Shown here piece by piece: positions 22,642 through 33,291 of a stretch of DNA of 64,000 nt. A program made the position numbers and the translations under genes. Source of the stretch: Cryoendolithus antarcticus (taxonomy: Eukaryota; Ascomycota; Dothideomycetes; Cladosporiales; Cladosporiaceae). The stretch lies in contig NAJO01000021.1 in NCBI GenBank assembly GCA_002077065.1, forward strand, positions 793,882 to 857,881, read 5' to 3'. The notes below the pieces were generated by a model. It did no database searches, had not been told where the DNA came from, and saw nothing but the letters and a program-made list of their open reading frames with translations. Position 1 is the stretch's first letter. Every line of letters starts with the position of its first letter.

Positions 22642-24275
22642 TCAAGGCGCAGTCATCTCAAAGCTCCTGACCGTCACGCTCCCTCCCAGTTCCTCAGTTG
22701 CAAAGTTGAAGATGCCAAATCTATACCCAACGAAGAAGTAGTACGTCGAGTTCATCAAATAGGGCGTTCCCAATTGCTGGAAGTTCTTGCCATTAGTGCT
22801 CCAGCTGAACGTCCCCAACTTGTCCGACTGCGGCGCCACATTCGCATGAAGACTGAAGTAGACATCTCTCGCCCCACGCGGCAGGGGAGCGGAGGCTTCG
22901 ACAAAGCCAGTGCTGACTGTATTCCAACCTGCGCCCAAGGACAGGTTGCGCCAGAGCTGGACCTGCCCGTCCTGTATCGCAATATGCGCCATGTTATCAC
23001 GGAAGAGGGCAAGACCCGCGCGGTCGCCGGCTTGCATCTTACTGATGTCCAGGTGAATTGTCGCTGTGCTGCTGGGACCAAGGATGCGATGGGTGAGCGT
23101 ATTCTTGGCTCGGAAGAGATCTGGGGTCACGGATGCTGTGCGCAGCACGAGACCTCGCTTGGAAAGGGAGTAGGCTGACACGTCGGGGTTGTGGTTCCAC
23201 TCCCACTCTGGACCGAGCTTATTGCCTCTGAAGCGATCGATGCCGGTCTTTGGTGGCACTGGAACCGGCTTGCTCGGGTATGGATGAGATTGGTTGAAGG
23301 TCTGATTTGACGGTAGAGTCGGCCAGCCGTCGGAATCGAAGTGGAATGGAGAGAGCACAGGTACTCGGCCCTCCGGGTAGTCGTCGATGAAGGCCATGTA
23401 GTACCAGTCGCCGTTCGGGGTGTCGACAATACCCCCCTGGTGCGGGTATCCTGCCCCAGCGGTGGGTGGATCAACTTCGTCTGCAAAGACTTTGATCTCG
23501 TAGGGACCAAAGGGGCCGCTCGAGGACTTGAGTGTCCACTCCCGGTTGGCTGGCTGCGTGGTGAGGATGTAGTATTGATCTCCAATGTGATAGAATCGAC
23601 TCCCCTCGATATAAAACGTCCCATTGAACACAGATTTGACCGACTTCTCGCTGTAATCGTCGTTCAGTTGAGCCACAGAGATGTTTGTATTACCATAGGC
23701 TACGAAGAGATCGTCGTTGTCATCGATCAGCAAGCCGCAATCGTAGTAGCAGGTGTCGATGGACTTGACCAGTTCCCAGACTCCGGTCGGATCTGCCGCC
23801 TCGTACACGAACGTATGCTTATACTCTACGCAACCTATCCAGATCCACGACCTGGTGCTTGCCCTGTAGCGCATGCTGCTAGCGAAGATGCCCTACGTCA
23901 ACCCAGTCAGCTACCCAATCCTCGAAAATCCACGCAAATCCAGCTTACCTTGACATAAGCCTGCTTCCCCCCGTCCAAACTATAAGCATCCGTATTGTTG
24001 AACTCCAGTGTCGGCACCGAATGTCCAATGTACTCCCAGTTGACCAAATCGCCCGACTTCAAGATCGGAGCGCCTGGGGAGAAAGCCATGTTCGAGGCTG
24101 AGTAATAGTAGGTGTCCTCCACTCTGAAGACGTCGAGATCAGCTAGATCCTCCCAGAGTACTGGGTTGGTGTAGTTGGGGAGTGTTCCGCCATGGTCAGG
24201 TCCGGAGGGTACAGCGGAGGCATGAATAGAGAGGCTGCTGCTGAGGACAAGAAGGCCGACGGAGGTGAGCTTCAT
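22642..24275 (-). CDS. Secreted glycoside hydrolase family 43 enzyme
   Basis: Secreted hemicellulase (beta-xylosidase / alpha-arabinofuranosidase type). Two exons, 24275-23949 and 23892-22642, are separated by a 56-bp intron (23948-23893, GTAAGC to TAG) and encode 525 residues. Seen: the signal peptide is MKLTSVGLLVLSSSLSIHASA. The N-terminal five-bladed propeller opens YTNPVLWEDLADLDVFRVED (candidate general-base Asp) and continues YYYSASNMAFSPGAPILKS and DLVNWEYIGHSVP. CGLLIDDNDDLFVAYG carries the second acid, and TFYIEGSRFYHIGDQYYIL carries the candidate general-acid Glu. From about residue 325 a beta-sandwich module typical of the GH43 C-terminus follows (LTHRILGPSSTATIHLDI; YYFFVGYRFGIFNF). 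Exact substrate cannot be read from sequence. Expression would be expected to respond to plant cell-wall sugars, but I see no decisive promoter motif. Confidence 0.9.
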
Positions 24276-24817
24276 GGTGGCTGAGGTCGCGTAAAGGTGG
24301 TCCTTGACGCTTTGCCTTGGGTCGTGTGCTCTGTGAAAGACGGCATAGCTGTAGTACTTGTATCATCCGCCCAGAGTCGAGTGTCGATCCTCGTAGCATG
24401 GTCGAACATGGCCTCGGGTATATCTCCGTGATGCTGAGCCGGGGTGACTTCACTCACATCGGAATGTGGCCATTGAGTCGCAGTCGGATATTGCTACAGA
24501 GTGCAACAGGTACCGAGTGGTGGATAAAGTGCAACGGTTTGTACCCCCGCATTCGTTCATCGAAGTCAAGCCAGTTCTTTAGGCTGATGTATACGAGCGC
24601 TAGACAATGCCAAGGGCCGTCGGGACATCACATTGCACATTGCTGGTGGTATTGGTCCACGTTGATAGTACTGGAACAGGAGACATGAGACACTCGGGTG
24701 TTGACGAAAGTCGCTCAAGGCTATGAATGACTAGACAAAACGCATAAACCCAAGACTGCCAACAATGAAATGATTCGAACTTTTCCCAATCAACGCTTCT
24801 CCACGCGTGCTGCACAA
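24276..24817. other. GH43 promoter region
   Basis: About 540 bp between the GH43 start and the CorA-type 3' end, both minus strand. It must include the GH43 promoter and the CorA terminator. No other feature seen. Confidence 0.4.
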
Positions 24818-26869
24818 TCAGATATACCGCAACCTCTTTGCCACGGCCAAACAAGATATGGTGAACCCCAATATCACACCCACAATGCCAAACCACCAAG
24901 CAAGCGATGTCGACTCCCTTCCCGGTACAGGCACATTCATGCCGAACAGACCAGCGATCAAGTTGAGTGGCACGAGTATCGTCGCAAAGACCGTGATCTT
25001 GCCCAACATCTTATTGGCATGCCCACCCTGCTCAATGTGCGCGAGTGACACCTGCGACAAGTGATTGGAGTGAGTCCTCGATAGCATCTTCTCGAAATGC
25101 GACAAGTTGGACATCATCGTGACGACGTGGTCCTGTACGTCGGACAAGTACATGCCGACATCGCCACGCGGAGCAACAGCATGGTTTTCATTGCACTTCT
25201 TCGCGAAGCCTTTGATGACATCTGCCTTACCACCGAGAAGACGCAACAGAGCCATGACCTTCTTGCGGCACTCAGAGATCTGGCGAAGGATCGCTCTCGA
25301 GTCCTCGAAGCGTGCGGTGAAGACGGAGTCTTCAATGACGTCGGTCTCGATCTCGACATCGCGCAGGACAGGTGCAAAGGAGTCGACGATCTCGTCGATC
25401 AAGGCGTAGCAGATCCAGTCGGCTGAAAGGTTGACGTAATCGCGGAGACGACCGATACGCTTGCGGACGTGCTCGGCGTGGGTGTTCTGGCAGAAGGAGA
25501 AGGTGAGCAGACCCTCGCGAAAGACAACGGCGTAGACGTTGATAGGCTCCAGATAATCTTCATGCTGCTTGTCAATTGCGTAGAAAGAGCGGAAGCAGAC
25601 GAAGTAGTACGTCTTGAAGAGCTCGACCTTTTCGCGAGTCTCCTGGGTTGTAATGTCCTCCCGAGTCAAGGGATGCACACGGAAAGCGCCACAGATCGCA
25701 AAGATCTCTTCCTCAGACGGATTGAGCATGTCCAGCCACCAGACACCGCCCTCGGGGCCGAGTTCGAACAAGTCGCGGAAAGTCTCACCAGGCATGAGAA
25801 GACCACCAAGCTCGGGAGCGTGCACAGTCTCGTCAATCTCGGAGGAGAAGAAGGTGAAGCGGTTTTGACGTTCGACATTGCTTGCAGCTCTCTTGATGAT
25901 ATGCTCAGACTCATCGTCTTCGACCTTCGAGTCCTTCTCATTTATCGTGGGTACACTGCTGATACCAATCATGTCGTTTCCAAAGACTTGGCAGTCTCGA
26001 ATGCTTGAGTTCTTCCCGATGCATCGCTGGTCCGCGAACACGCGTTGTACCTGCTCGTTCTGCACGTGGAAGTCCGGCATGAACGGGTGAGCCACAGGCG
26101 TCTTGGTATGCGTCTGGGCGACAAACTCCTCAAGGTCCTCGAAGTCGATGGTGTAGGTGTTTGGTGGATCTTCTGGAGGGAAGCAGACGTCTTCTTGGAC
26201 TGAGCTACGGCAGGACGCCCCATCTGTCCTGTGGCCAGCAGTACCTTCATCACCAAAGGTTGGATGACGGCGAGGATGTGTGCCGTTCGAGGCAGTTCGC
26301 TGCAGCGTCATGTCCTCGATGGAGTGATTGCTGTTGATCGTACCTGCGCGAGTCCGCTGCGTTGGCTTATGCGCAAATGCATCCACCGAGTTGGGTGGAG
26401 AAGTTGACCGAGATGTTGACGAGTCCCTTGACGGTCCATTACCATTCTCTTTCTGCCTGTTGTGGATAGCGCGGCGGAAGGTGTTCCTGCGAGCGGCAAT
26501 CGGTCCACTCGGTCCCCCGTCAGCTCTGCGAAGAGCGTGCCATTCCTCGTCAGCCGACTTTCCCGATCGTCGCGAAGCATTGGACTTCGCAGATCTGTTC
26601 GATTTGATGCTCTTGTCATCATCAACAATCGCTTGCTCGTGTTCGAAGTCTCTCGCAACCGAGCCGTGTGCGTCCATCATGGGCACGTCAAGTGTGGGAC
26701 GACTTGGTCGCTCGACGCTAGCGATGCTGGCCAATGTCCCGCGGCGTGTGCCATGGTAAGTCTCGAGCGCTGGTGGCAGGCTTTCCTGCTGGTTGCGGTG
26801 ATCGTCAAGATCAGGCTCTGGCGTGCTGAACCGGGTCTGAGACCGCTCGGAGTGAGGCGTGTGCGACAT
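24818..26869 (-). CDS. CorA-type magnesium transporter (Alr/Mnr2-like)
   Basis: Single-exon protein of 683 residues that moves Mg2+ across a membrane. Seen: the C-terminus has two transmembrane helices (MLGKITVFATILVPLNLIAG and WWFGIVGVILGFTISCLAVA). Between them lies the CorA signature GMN in GLFGMNVPVPG, preceded by a long charged helix (RTHSNHLSQVSLAHIEQGGH) that would line the pore. The cytosolic domain (about 330-600) includes WWLDMLNPSEEEIFAICGAF and REDITTQETREKVELFKTYY, both typical of fungal CorA proteins. Residues 1-300 are a Ser/Arg/His-rich, probably disordered extension, as in Alr1 and Mnr2. Plasma membrane versus vacuole cannot be settled from sequence. Confidence 0.93.
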   Translation of the reverse strand: MSHTPHSERSQTRFSTPEPDLDDHRNQQESLPPALETYHGTRRGTLASIASVERPSRPTLDVPMMDAHGSVARDFEHEQAIVDDDKSIKSNRSAKSNASRRSGKSADEEWHALRRADGGPSGPIAARRNTFRRAIHNRQKENGNGPSRDSSTSRSTSPPNSVDAFAHKPTQRTRAGTINSNHSIEDMTLQRTASNGTHPRRHPTFGDEGTAGHRTDGASCRSSVQEDVCFPPEDPPNTYTIDFEDLEEFVAQTHTKTPVAHPFMPDFHVQNEQVQRVFADQRCIGKNSSIRDCQVFGNDMIGISSVPTINEKDSKVEDDESEHIIKRAASNVERQNRFTFFSSEIDETVHAPELGGLLMPGETFRDLFELGPEGGVWWLDMLNPSEEEIFAICGAFRVHPLTREDITTQETREKVELFKTYYFVCFRSFYAIDKQHEDYLEPINVYAVVFREGLLTFSFCQNTHAEHVRKRIGRLRDYVNLSADWICYALIDEIVDSFAPVLRDVEIETDVIEDSVFTARFEDSRAILRQISECRKKVMALLRLLGGKADVIKGFAKKCNENHAVAPRGDVGMYLSDVQDHVVTMMSNLSHFEKMLSRTHSNHLSQVSLAHIEQGGHANKMLGKITVFATILVPLNLIAGLFGMNVPVPGRESTSLAWWFGIVGVILGFTISCLAVAKRLRYI

Positions 26870-27988
26870 CTTGTCGTTATTCGAGTATTGAGCGGCTCCT
26901 TATGTATGTATGTATTCCAAGCAGAGCAGTCCAGTTCTGTATGTTGTGGTGCCGGTCTCGGTATCCCCTCGGTTTGTATGAGGGGAAATATCCTCTGGTT
27001 CGCTCTTCAGCGCACCTGCCTAGCGCTTTGACTTATCCCATCGAAGATCAAAGATTCTGCAGCAATGCCAAAAGTGATGTCGGAGGTATATCTATCGTGT
27101 GCCAGCAAATTAGGGCGGTTGCTTGATATCGCTGCCGCACGCGAACCGCAGTGGTCCGAGCAGCGGGCGAATGTACGAGCACTCGGTGACGTGAGTCCCC
27201 GCCAACTTGGTGGTGTTGGTCTGATAAGACTCGTCGTCCAGCTTCTCGTTTGAGTCGAGTGAGTGCGAAAATGCCTCAGCCAGTTTCAGCGAGCGGAGAC
27301 GTGGGTGGTTGTTAGGTACTGTGAGCGGATGAACTGGCGGCGAGAGGTCGGTTAGTCAACACATTGGCAGTTTACTGAATTGATGATGTCGTTAGTTTGG
27401 TGTCGTCGAAATGGTATCCTGGTGGACGGTGGGTGAAAGGAAGAAGAAGTAGGACGACAAGTAAACGCCGCCCTTGAACCCGAAACAAACTTTGATCGGG
27501 CACGTGCGGTGACACGTGCGGTGACATCTGGCTGTTGACTCCCAATCGCCCCTGCCCGGTCTGGCCGCGCCGAATGTGACTACAGTACGCAATTTTGCTA
27601 TGGTTCCCCATGGCGACGAGAGGTCTCGCGCATACTCAGGCTGGGTCTACATGTGCTCAATCGAATTGTTTGGACGTATCAGGAAACTGTTCACACTGTG
27701 CCTAGATCGATTACGTACGATCTGCACAAGGCTTTGACCACCGAGCCCAAGCATGCCAAGCAACTGTAGCCGATGCAAGAGAGGCCCGCTCCGGCACTAA
27801 GGATCGAGGTGCCAGGTGGGGGCAACGTACTGTAGCTTCCATTCTCAGATATATGTCCTCGAATGAACGGCTCGTGGGACATATGTGCATCATTGAGTAC
27901 TGCCCTTCGACCACCCAAAGAGTGAGAAACACCAACATACTGTGTGCACCGACTTGATTGAACAGAATTCGGAACAGTCCTTGACATC
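26870..27988. other. Divergent intergenic region (CorA / SPC1)
   Basis: About 1.1 kb between the CorA-type start (minus) and the SPC1 start (plus). No gene is supported. It contains the tandem CACGTG repeat annotated separately. Confidence 0.4.
27501..27524. promoter_or_regulatory. Two head-to-tail CACGTGCGGTGA units (E-box pair)
   Basis: Two identical 12-bp units, CACGTGCGGTGA, lie directly end to end. CACGTG is the core site of bHLH regulators such as Cbf1, Pho4 and SREBP-like factors. The pair sits in the divergent region between the CorA-type transporter and SPC1, about 630 bp upstream of the first and 465 bp upstream of the second. Function inferred only from the core motif and duplication. 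Confidence 0.35.
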
Positions 27989-28383
27989 ATGGACGCTCTA
28001 CTGGAACAAGCTCGCGACCTCTACGAAGGCCAGATCGTACGCACCTTCCACAACTAACTAACACACAGGCCCTAGCTAATGCTACACAGGACTTCCCCTC
28101 CCAACGCCTCGCCGATAACGTCACAACCGCCCTCCTAACAATAACCGGCCTCCTCAGCTTCCTCCTCGGCTACCTCACCCAAGACATCATCAAAACGCTC
28201 TACACCGGTTTGGGAGGCGCGGCACTGACATTCCTCGTCGTGATACCGCCATGGCCATGGTACAACCGGGCACCGGAGAGGTGGTTGCCTGCGAGGGTGC
28301 CGAAGCGAAGTGCGGGGACGTATGCGAGTGGGCTGGATTTGGGCGGGGTGAATATTGAGGTGGATGGGAAGAGGATTGGGTGA
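27989..28383 (+). CDS. SPC1: Signal peptidase complex subunit SPC1 (SPCS1)
   Basis: Small ER membrane subunit of the signal peptidase complex. Exon 1 (27989-28036) encodes MDALLEQARDLYEGQI; after a 53-bp intron (28037-28089, GTACGC to CAG) exon 2 (28090-28383) gives 113 residues in all. Seen: the DFPSQRLADNVTTALLTITG start of the first membrane segment, then two hairpin transmembrane helices (LLTITGLLSFLLGYL and GGAALTFLVVIPPWPWY). The PPWPWYNR motif after the second helix is the family signature, and the short hydrophilic tail ends NIEVDGKRIG. Length agrees with SPC1 family members (about 100 residues). In the complex SPC1 helps shield membrane proteins from wrong cleavage. An upstream acceptor in the intron (CACACAG) would add a few codons; the second acceptor gives the family-like protein. 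The gene is convergent with RBX1. Confidence 0.92.
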
Positions 28384-28900
28384 TGTGTGAGTGGGAGGCA
28401 GTGGGAGCGACGAGGACCTCAGCCTGAAGCGGTATGTGCTGCGGTGTCTCTCCGTATTGATACTGCTGCATTTCCGCTCTTGCAGTGCAACACACCTGAG
28501 CCTTCTCGAATGCGACAATGACTCGAGAGGGAGCATCTGGCCGGTGTGCATATGGAACATCACAGCAGTAGCTGCGTTGCCCTCCGCAGACAATCCGCTG
28601 CTTCTCGTCAATCACGTGAGAGGGACAAGTAACGTGATGTGACTTGATTAATTAGCTACGTTGTGCTATCTAATGTCCGCGCATGGATACGCTTGGCGCC
28701 TGTTCTCTGGAAGCGTGGCTGGCAGCCAGTATCAGGTCGAAGCGATGGCGCATTTCTCGTCGACGGAGCGCACTGCCGAGGTTGGTCACCACGGCTTGTA
28801 TGGATTCCGTTTGCCCAAGGTCGCCCAGAGATGATCAAGGCCGATACTGCGATCCAATGTCATCAACACATGGATCTCGTGAAAGAATATCAGGCCGTCT
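28384..28900. other. Convergent 3' region (SPC1 / RBX1)
   Basis: About 520 bp between two convergent 3' ends. No coding feature recognised. Confidence 0.4.
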
Positions 28901-29370
<470 letters not shown>

Positions 29371-30109
29371 TTCGCTGTCTTCTTCTATTGGAGGATCGGG
29401 ATTGGTGATGAGAAGGTTGCTCGGAGCGTCCGAAGTGAATTGCAACGGCGGTATTGGACCGTAGTGTTGCTGTGGTCGATGTGTCTGTCGAAGTCGTGCA
29501 GCAGCTTGTCGGCACTTGAGGTAGCGACAAGGTGTGTTGCTGTTTGGATTCGTGTGCGAGCAGCCTCCTATGGCTAGCTGTGAGGCAGAGATGGATGGAG
29601 AATGTTGTGTGTTGACAAGAAGATCTCTATCCCCTGCAGACTTGGTGATAAGCTGTACTGTGTTTGTGTGAAGATGTCATTGTGAACTCAAGTGCTCGTT
29701 CATGCAGGTGATCTCAAAGTCCAGGTAGGTGCCACTTCGCTTATCTTATCCACCCTGACTCGCGTGGCAGGTACGCCTCGAGACTCGCGCATCACCACCT
29801 CACCAACGGACAGTCATAGCAACAATATCTGTAGACCAACCACAGTATCGATTCGAGCCGAATACTGGACTATTGTCAGCTGTCTATCGCTACAGCATTG
29901 CCTCCAGTCACTACTCAACTACGCCGCAACTATGCAGAACACACCAACAACATCATCAGCCACCACCCCATACCAACTAGCAGAACCACCACGTATCGTT
30001 TGGATCGCAGCAGCGCCCAGATAGCGAGGAGATCGCACAAAGATCATAGATAACTTGACAATTCGTTGATCAAACCTTTTCTCAATCTTACACCCAATCC
30101 GGAACGAGC
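29371..30109. other. Divergent intergenic region (RBX1 / Edc1-like)
   Basis: About 740 bp between the RBX1 start (minus) and the Edc1-like start (plus). No gene or clear core-promoter motif recognised. Confidence 0.4.
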
Positions 30110-31600
30110 ATGTCGGACGTACCATCCACGCAAGGAGTGCCTTCAGCAGTGCAGGCAAAGCGTACCCGACCACGCAAGGACGCGCCTCCGACAGCATCTC
30201 AACTGGATGGCACAATGTCGGACACAGTCACAAGTGCGAGTCCTCGCTCACCCAAGCCGCCCCGCCAGCCGCGGCAGAGCGCTGCGCCACAACCTGTGAG
30301 TGCGCAGACACGGACTGCAGCAGAGCGTGCACGCCCACCCTCTATCGGTGGACCAACAACGCAAGTCATGAATACTCCTGCCAAAGAGCAGGCATACGCT
30401 GGATCCAGGTTCCAGGCTTCCCCTGCAGCCTCCAAGCTGCCAATACCACACAAGTTCTTCTCGAAGTCGGCGCCTGACGTCGCTGCTACGGCAACTGTAC
30501 CTGAAGAGCTGAACGGGGAGACGACGCCTGAAGCAATGAGCTCGCCCGAGCTGGACGAAGCGTCGCCATCGAAGCATGCAACGGCTTTGCCACAAGTCAA
30601 GAGTCCGCTGGCCATGTTCTTCGATGCTGACAAGGCGGAGCGGTACAAGCGAGCCAGTAGCACGCTTTCGCCTAGTACCATTAAGACTATCCTATCGCCG
30701 GTCGCGAGGACAGACTCGATGCAGAATGGCATGCTTATGGCTAGTCCTGATCAGCCATCTCAGCCAAGTCCCGGAACTCTAGCCGCTCCTCAAGGACCAC
30801 AGGTCGGCGAGAGAACAAAGTCATCTCCTGGCGTGTATGCCTCACAGAAAGGCAGTGGTGAGGACCTGAGCATGACGACCGAAGCACTTAAGGCGATGCT
30901 CTTCAAGGACATCGCACAGTCCCCTGCGCCTCGGCAAATATCACTGCTGTCTCCTCAGCAGACGCCACAACGGCAAATGCAACAATCGGCGCAATGGAGT
31001 ACGCGGCAGACGCCACAGAGCCACTCTCAATCCACACCTTGGACCTCGCCATCGGTTGTCAGCACCCCGCAGACGGATCACAGGCCAAGCAATGGTCTAC
31101 ACTATGGGAATGCCAATCTGTCGCCCATGTTCGCTGCTGTGCGAAGAGAAGCTCCCATGCAGTCACCGCCACCACCAAGTCAGACTTGGGCCTCTGCGCC
31201 CTCGCCACAGTATGCTAACGGACAGCATCCGCCTCTGTCACCATCCTCGTTCTCGCGCCAGTATCTCGATCAGCATATCCGGTCATCGATGCCTGCTATT
31301 CCTCCGCCACAACTGATAGGGCGGCAGCAGCACCATGTTGGATCTAGTGGACCTCAAATGAGCTCGCAGCGCAATGGAGGTCCACCTCACCAAGCACAGA
31401 TGAATGACTGGCACGCTGTACAAGCGCCACATGCCAATGGTAATGCACCACATCCAGCCCAGACAAATGGCTGGCAACCCGTGGCTCCTGCGCCCCGGCA
31501 GATATATGGTCAGCGGGTCAACGGCGCAGCTCCAGCAGCACCAAGGGGCGTGCAGGAAATGTCTGATGACTTACGACGCATGCTCAACATGGTTAGATGA
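30110..31600 (+). CDS. Edc1/PNRC-like mRNA decapping co-activator (disordered)
   Basis: Single-exon 496-residue protein rich in Pro, Gln and Ser. Seen: at residues 96-120 it carries YAGSRF followed nine residues later by LPIP and then HKFFSKS. From established work, budding yeast Edc1 and metazoan PNRC use a YAGxxF-type activation motif followed by a Pro-rich LPxP segment to bind Dcp1-Dcp2 and stimulate decapping; the order and spacing here fit that pattern. Other islands that look conserved are VKSPLAMFFDADKAERYKRA (about 163-182), TTEALKAMLFKDIAQ (about 251-265) and a C-terminal MSDDLRRMLNMVR. The rest is low complexity with Gln/Pro tracts. Assignment is by motif only; global homology to yeast Edc1 would not be expected. 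Confidence 0.65.
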   Translation: MSDVPSTQGVPSAVQAKRTRPRKDAPPTASQLDGTMSDTVTSASPRSPKPPRQPRQSAAPQPVSAQTRTAAERARPPSIGGPTTQVMNTPAKEQAYAGSRFQASPAASKLPIPHKFFSKSAPDVAATATVPEELNGETTPEAMSSPELDEASPSKHATALPQVKSPLAMFFDADKAERYKRASSTLSPSTIKTILSPVARTDSMQNGMLMASPDQPSQPSPGTLAAPQGPQVGERTKSSPGVYASQKGSGEDLSMTTEALKAMLFKDIAQSPAPRQISLLSPQQTPQRQMQQSAQWSTRQTPQSHSQSTPWTSPSVVSTPQTDHRPSNGLHYGNANLSPMFAAVRREAPMQSPPPPSQTWASAPSPQYANGQHPPLSPSSFSRQYLDQHIRSSMPAIPPPQLIGRQQHHVGSSGPQMSSQRNGGPPHQAQMNDWHAVQAPHANGNAPHPAQTNGWQPVAPAPRQIYGQRVNGAAPAAPRGVQEMSDDLRRMLNMVR

Positions 31601-31860
31601 GTAGGTTGTAGCATTTTCTTGGGAGCGTGGCGAACGGTGTTTGGATGCGGAGAATTTGGCAGCATGAGGATCTGGACTTGTTAGGGAAGGGCATATCACA
31701 TCATGGGTTCAGAAGAGACTGTGAATTATACCCAGTCAAATGCACGACTCGAAGAGCGAGCATTCATTGTACAACACTTATTGCCCTGGTCGCAGAGACC
31801 AGTCCATAATTATAGACAGAAGACCAACTCATGTCACTCTTTACTCCACCCTCAGTACAT

Positions 31861-33081
31861 CTATAGACTAAACCTCGTCCTAACCTTCTCATCCCCACCC
31901 TTCCACTCCCACTCCTGCCCACTCCCCCTCTGCACGCCCCGATCCACCCGTCGCAATTTCATCGTAAACCGCGGCCCCAGCTCCTGTAACCCCGCCCTCA
32001 CCTCTTCTACCCCTTTCATCGGCTTCCCATCCGTGCCTTGAATCTGCTTCTCTGTCGCCCGCTTATCTCTAAACACATATCTATGCCGTCGCAGGAAAAT
32101 GTAATCGCGCTGGTTGTGCAGAGTTACTACTTGGCGGCCTTGGATCTCGGGATGTGGCGGGAATAGGGACTTGAACAGATGCGCTGTCAGCAGCCCAAGC
32201 GGCGTCTTGAACCCATTCAGTATCAGCTCAGGGTAGTGATTTGTCGGATTCCCGTGCCCTGGTAACTTCTTCCCGGCCACAAAATGCGAAATACTAAAAT
32301 GGAACATGGGTCCCCCGGGCAAGAGCACGATGTCCAGCCCGCTTGGCTCCTTGACGTGTAGAGCTTGGTTCAGGATCACGAGATGCGTGTACTCTCTACC
32401 ATGAGCGTACTTGGCGATTTCGCGGATTGAGTATTTGTAGGCGTGGGCGTGGGCGGAGCGTTTGATGTAGGTGCTGTGCGGGAAGAGGGTCGTGAGCATT
32501 TGGCCTTCTTGGTGGAGGGCTGAGTTGAGGGAGGTGGTGATCAGCACTTTGGGCTGCTGATCGGGGGGTGGGTCGAAAAGAGCCGGGAAGCGGGTTGAGA
32601 GGGATTCCGGGGTGAGGGCTAGATCGGTGGCTATTGAGGGTGCTTCGCTGGGTTCCCGGACTGGTGGGGCGGGTTTTGTTCCGGCGTCGGAGTCTGAGTC
32701 TGAGCCGAGCATGCTGTCGAGATCATCGTCCTCGTTGTCTAGCGGCTCCTTGTCCTGTGCTTCCTCGCCGTTGACATCCTCAGCAGCCTCAGGCTCCTCG
32801 ACCCTCCTTCGCTTCGCTCGCAGAATGTCTACACTCCTACCAAGCGCTGCACCTTCCTCTCCCTCATCAGGGTCCACCTCGTCCCATGTTCGCTTCGAGT
32901 CGATCGTCGCTGGGACGTTCCTGCTCTGTCGCGCTGCTCTCAAGTCCGGGTTCTTGTCCTCGTGTCGTCTGCGCTTGAGTCGCTCATCTCGCTTTGTGCT
33001 TTCCTTCTCCTTCTTTCGTTTGACATGCTGTTCGGATCGCTTGATCTTGTTCCCGATGCGGAGAGAAGATGAGCCTGCCAT
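31861..33081 (-). CDS. RPF1: Ribosome production factor 1 (Brix domain)
   Basis: 60S ribosome assembly factor acting in the nucleolus. Start chosen at 33081 (MAGSSSLRIGNKIKRSEQHV), where the family begins; the frame runs open further upstream to 33240 but that extension is not family-like. The product is about 406 residues. Seen: a highly basic N-terminus (HVKRKKEKESTKRDERLKRR), an acidic middle, then the Brix domain from about residue 175. Hallmarks are PKVLITTSLN, SIREIAKYAHGREYTHLVIL, GPMFHFSISHF and HNQRDYIFLRRHRYVFRD, which is the sigma70-like Brix signature. GPRFTMKLRRVDRG lies near the end. In yeast Rpf1 joins the pre-60S particle together with Mak16. The gene is divergent from the uS10m gene with only about 210 bp between starts. 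Confidence 0.95.
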   Translation of the reverse strand: MAGSSSLRIGNKIKRSEQHVKRKKEKESTKRDERLKRRRHEDKNPDLRAARQSRNVPATIDSKRTWDEVDPDEGEEGAALGRSVDILRAKRRRVEEPEAAEDVNGEEAQDKEPLDNEDDDLDSMLGSDSDSDAGTKPAPPVREPSEAPSIATDLALTPESLSTRFPALFDPPPDQQPKVLITTSLNSALHQEGQMLTTLFPHSTYIKRSAHAHAYKYSIREIAKYAHGREYTHLVILNQALHVKEPSGLDIVLLPGGPMFHFSISHFVAGKKLPGHGNPTNHYPELILNGFKTPLGLLTAHLFKSLFPPHPEIQGRQVVTLHNQRDYIFLRRHRYVFRDKRATEKQIQGTDGKPMKGVEEVRAGLQELGPRFTMKLRRVDRGVQRGSGQEWEWKGGDEKVRTRFSL

Positions 33082-33291
33082 GATGCGCCTCTGCTGTCGA
33101 TATACGCTGGTGCACTTCTTGCATAGGTGTACTTCTTGCATAGAGGTCGTCTGCAATCGATAAATTATGGGAGCGCGGGAAAAGTTCGCCCGAGGAGCAG
33201 CCGTGCGACTTTCACCAGGGAAGGAGCGGCTTGATATCAACGTGCAAGTGAGTGACTACCATCATCGACAACGATACAAGCATACCATACT

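Noticed and set aside
25469..26008. 179-codon plus frame opposite the CorA-type gene
   Set aside because: Antisense of a well-recognised transporter; no independent evidence.
30199..30732. 177-codon minus frame inside the Edc1-like gene
   Set aside because: Antisense to a low-complexity coding region; composition explains the open frame.
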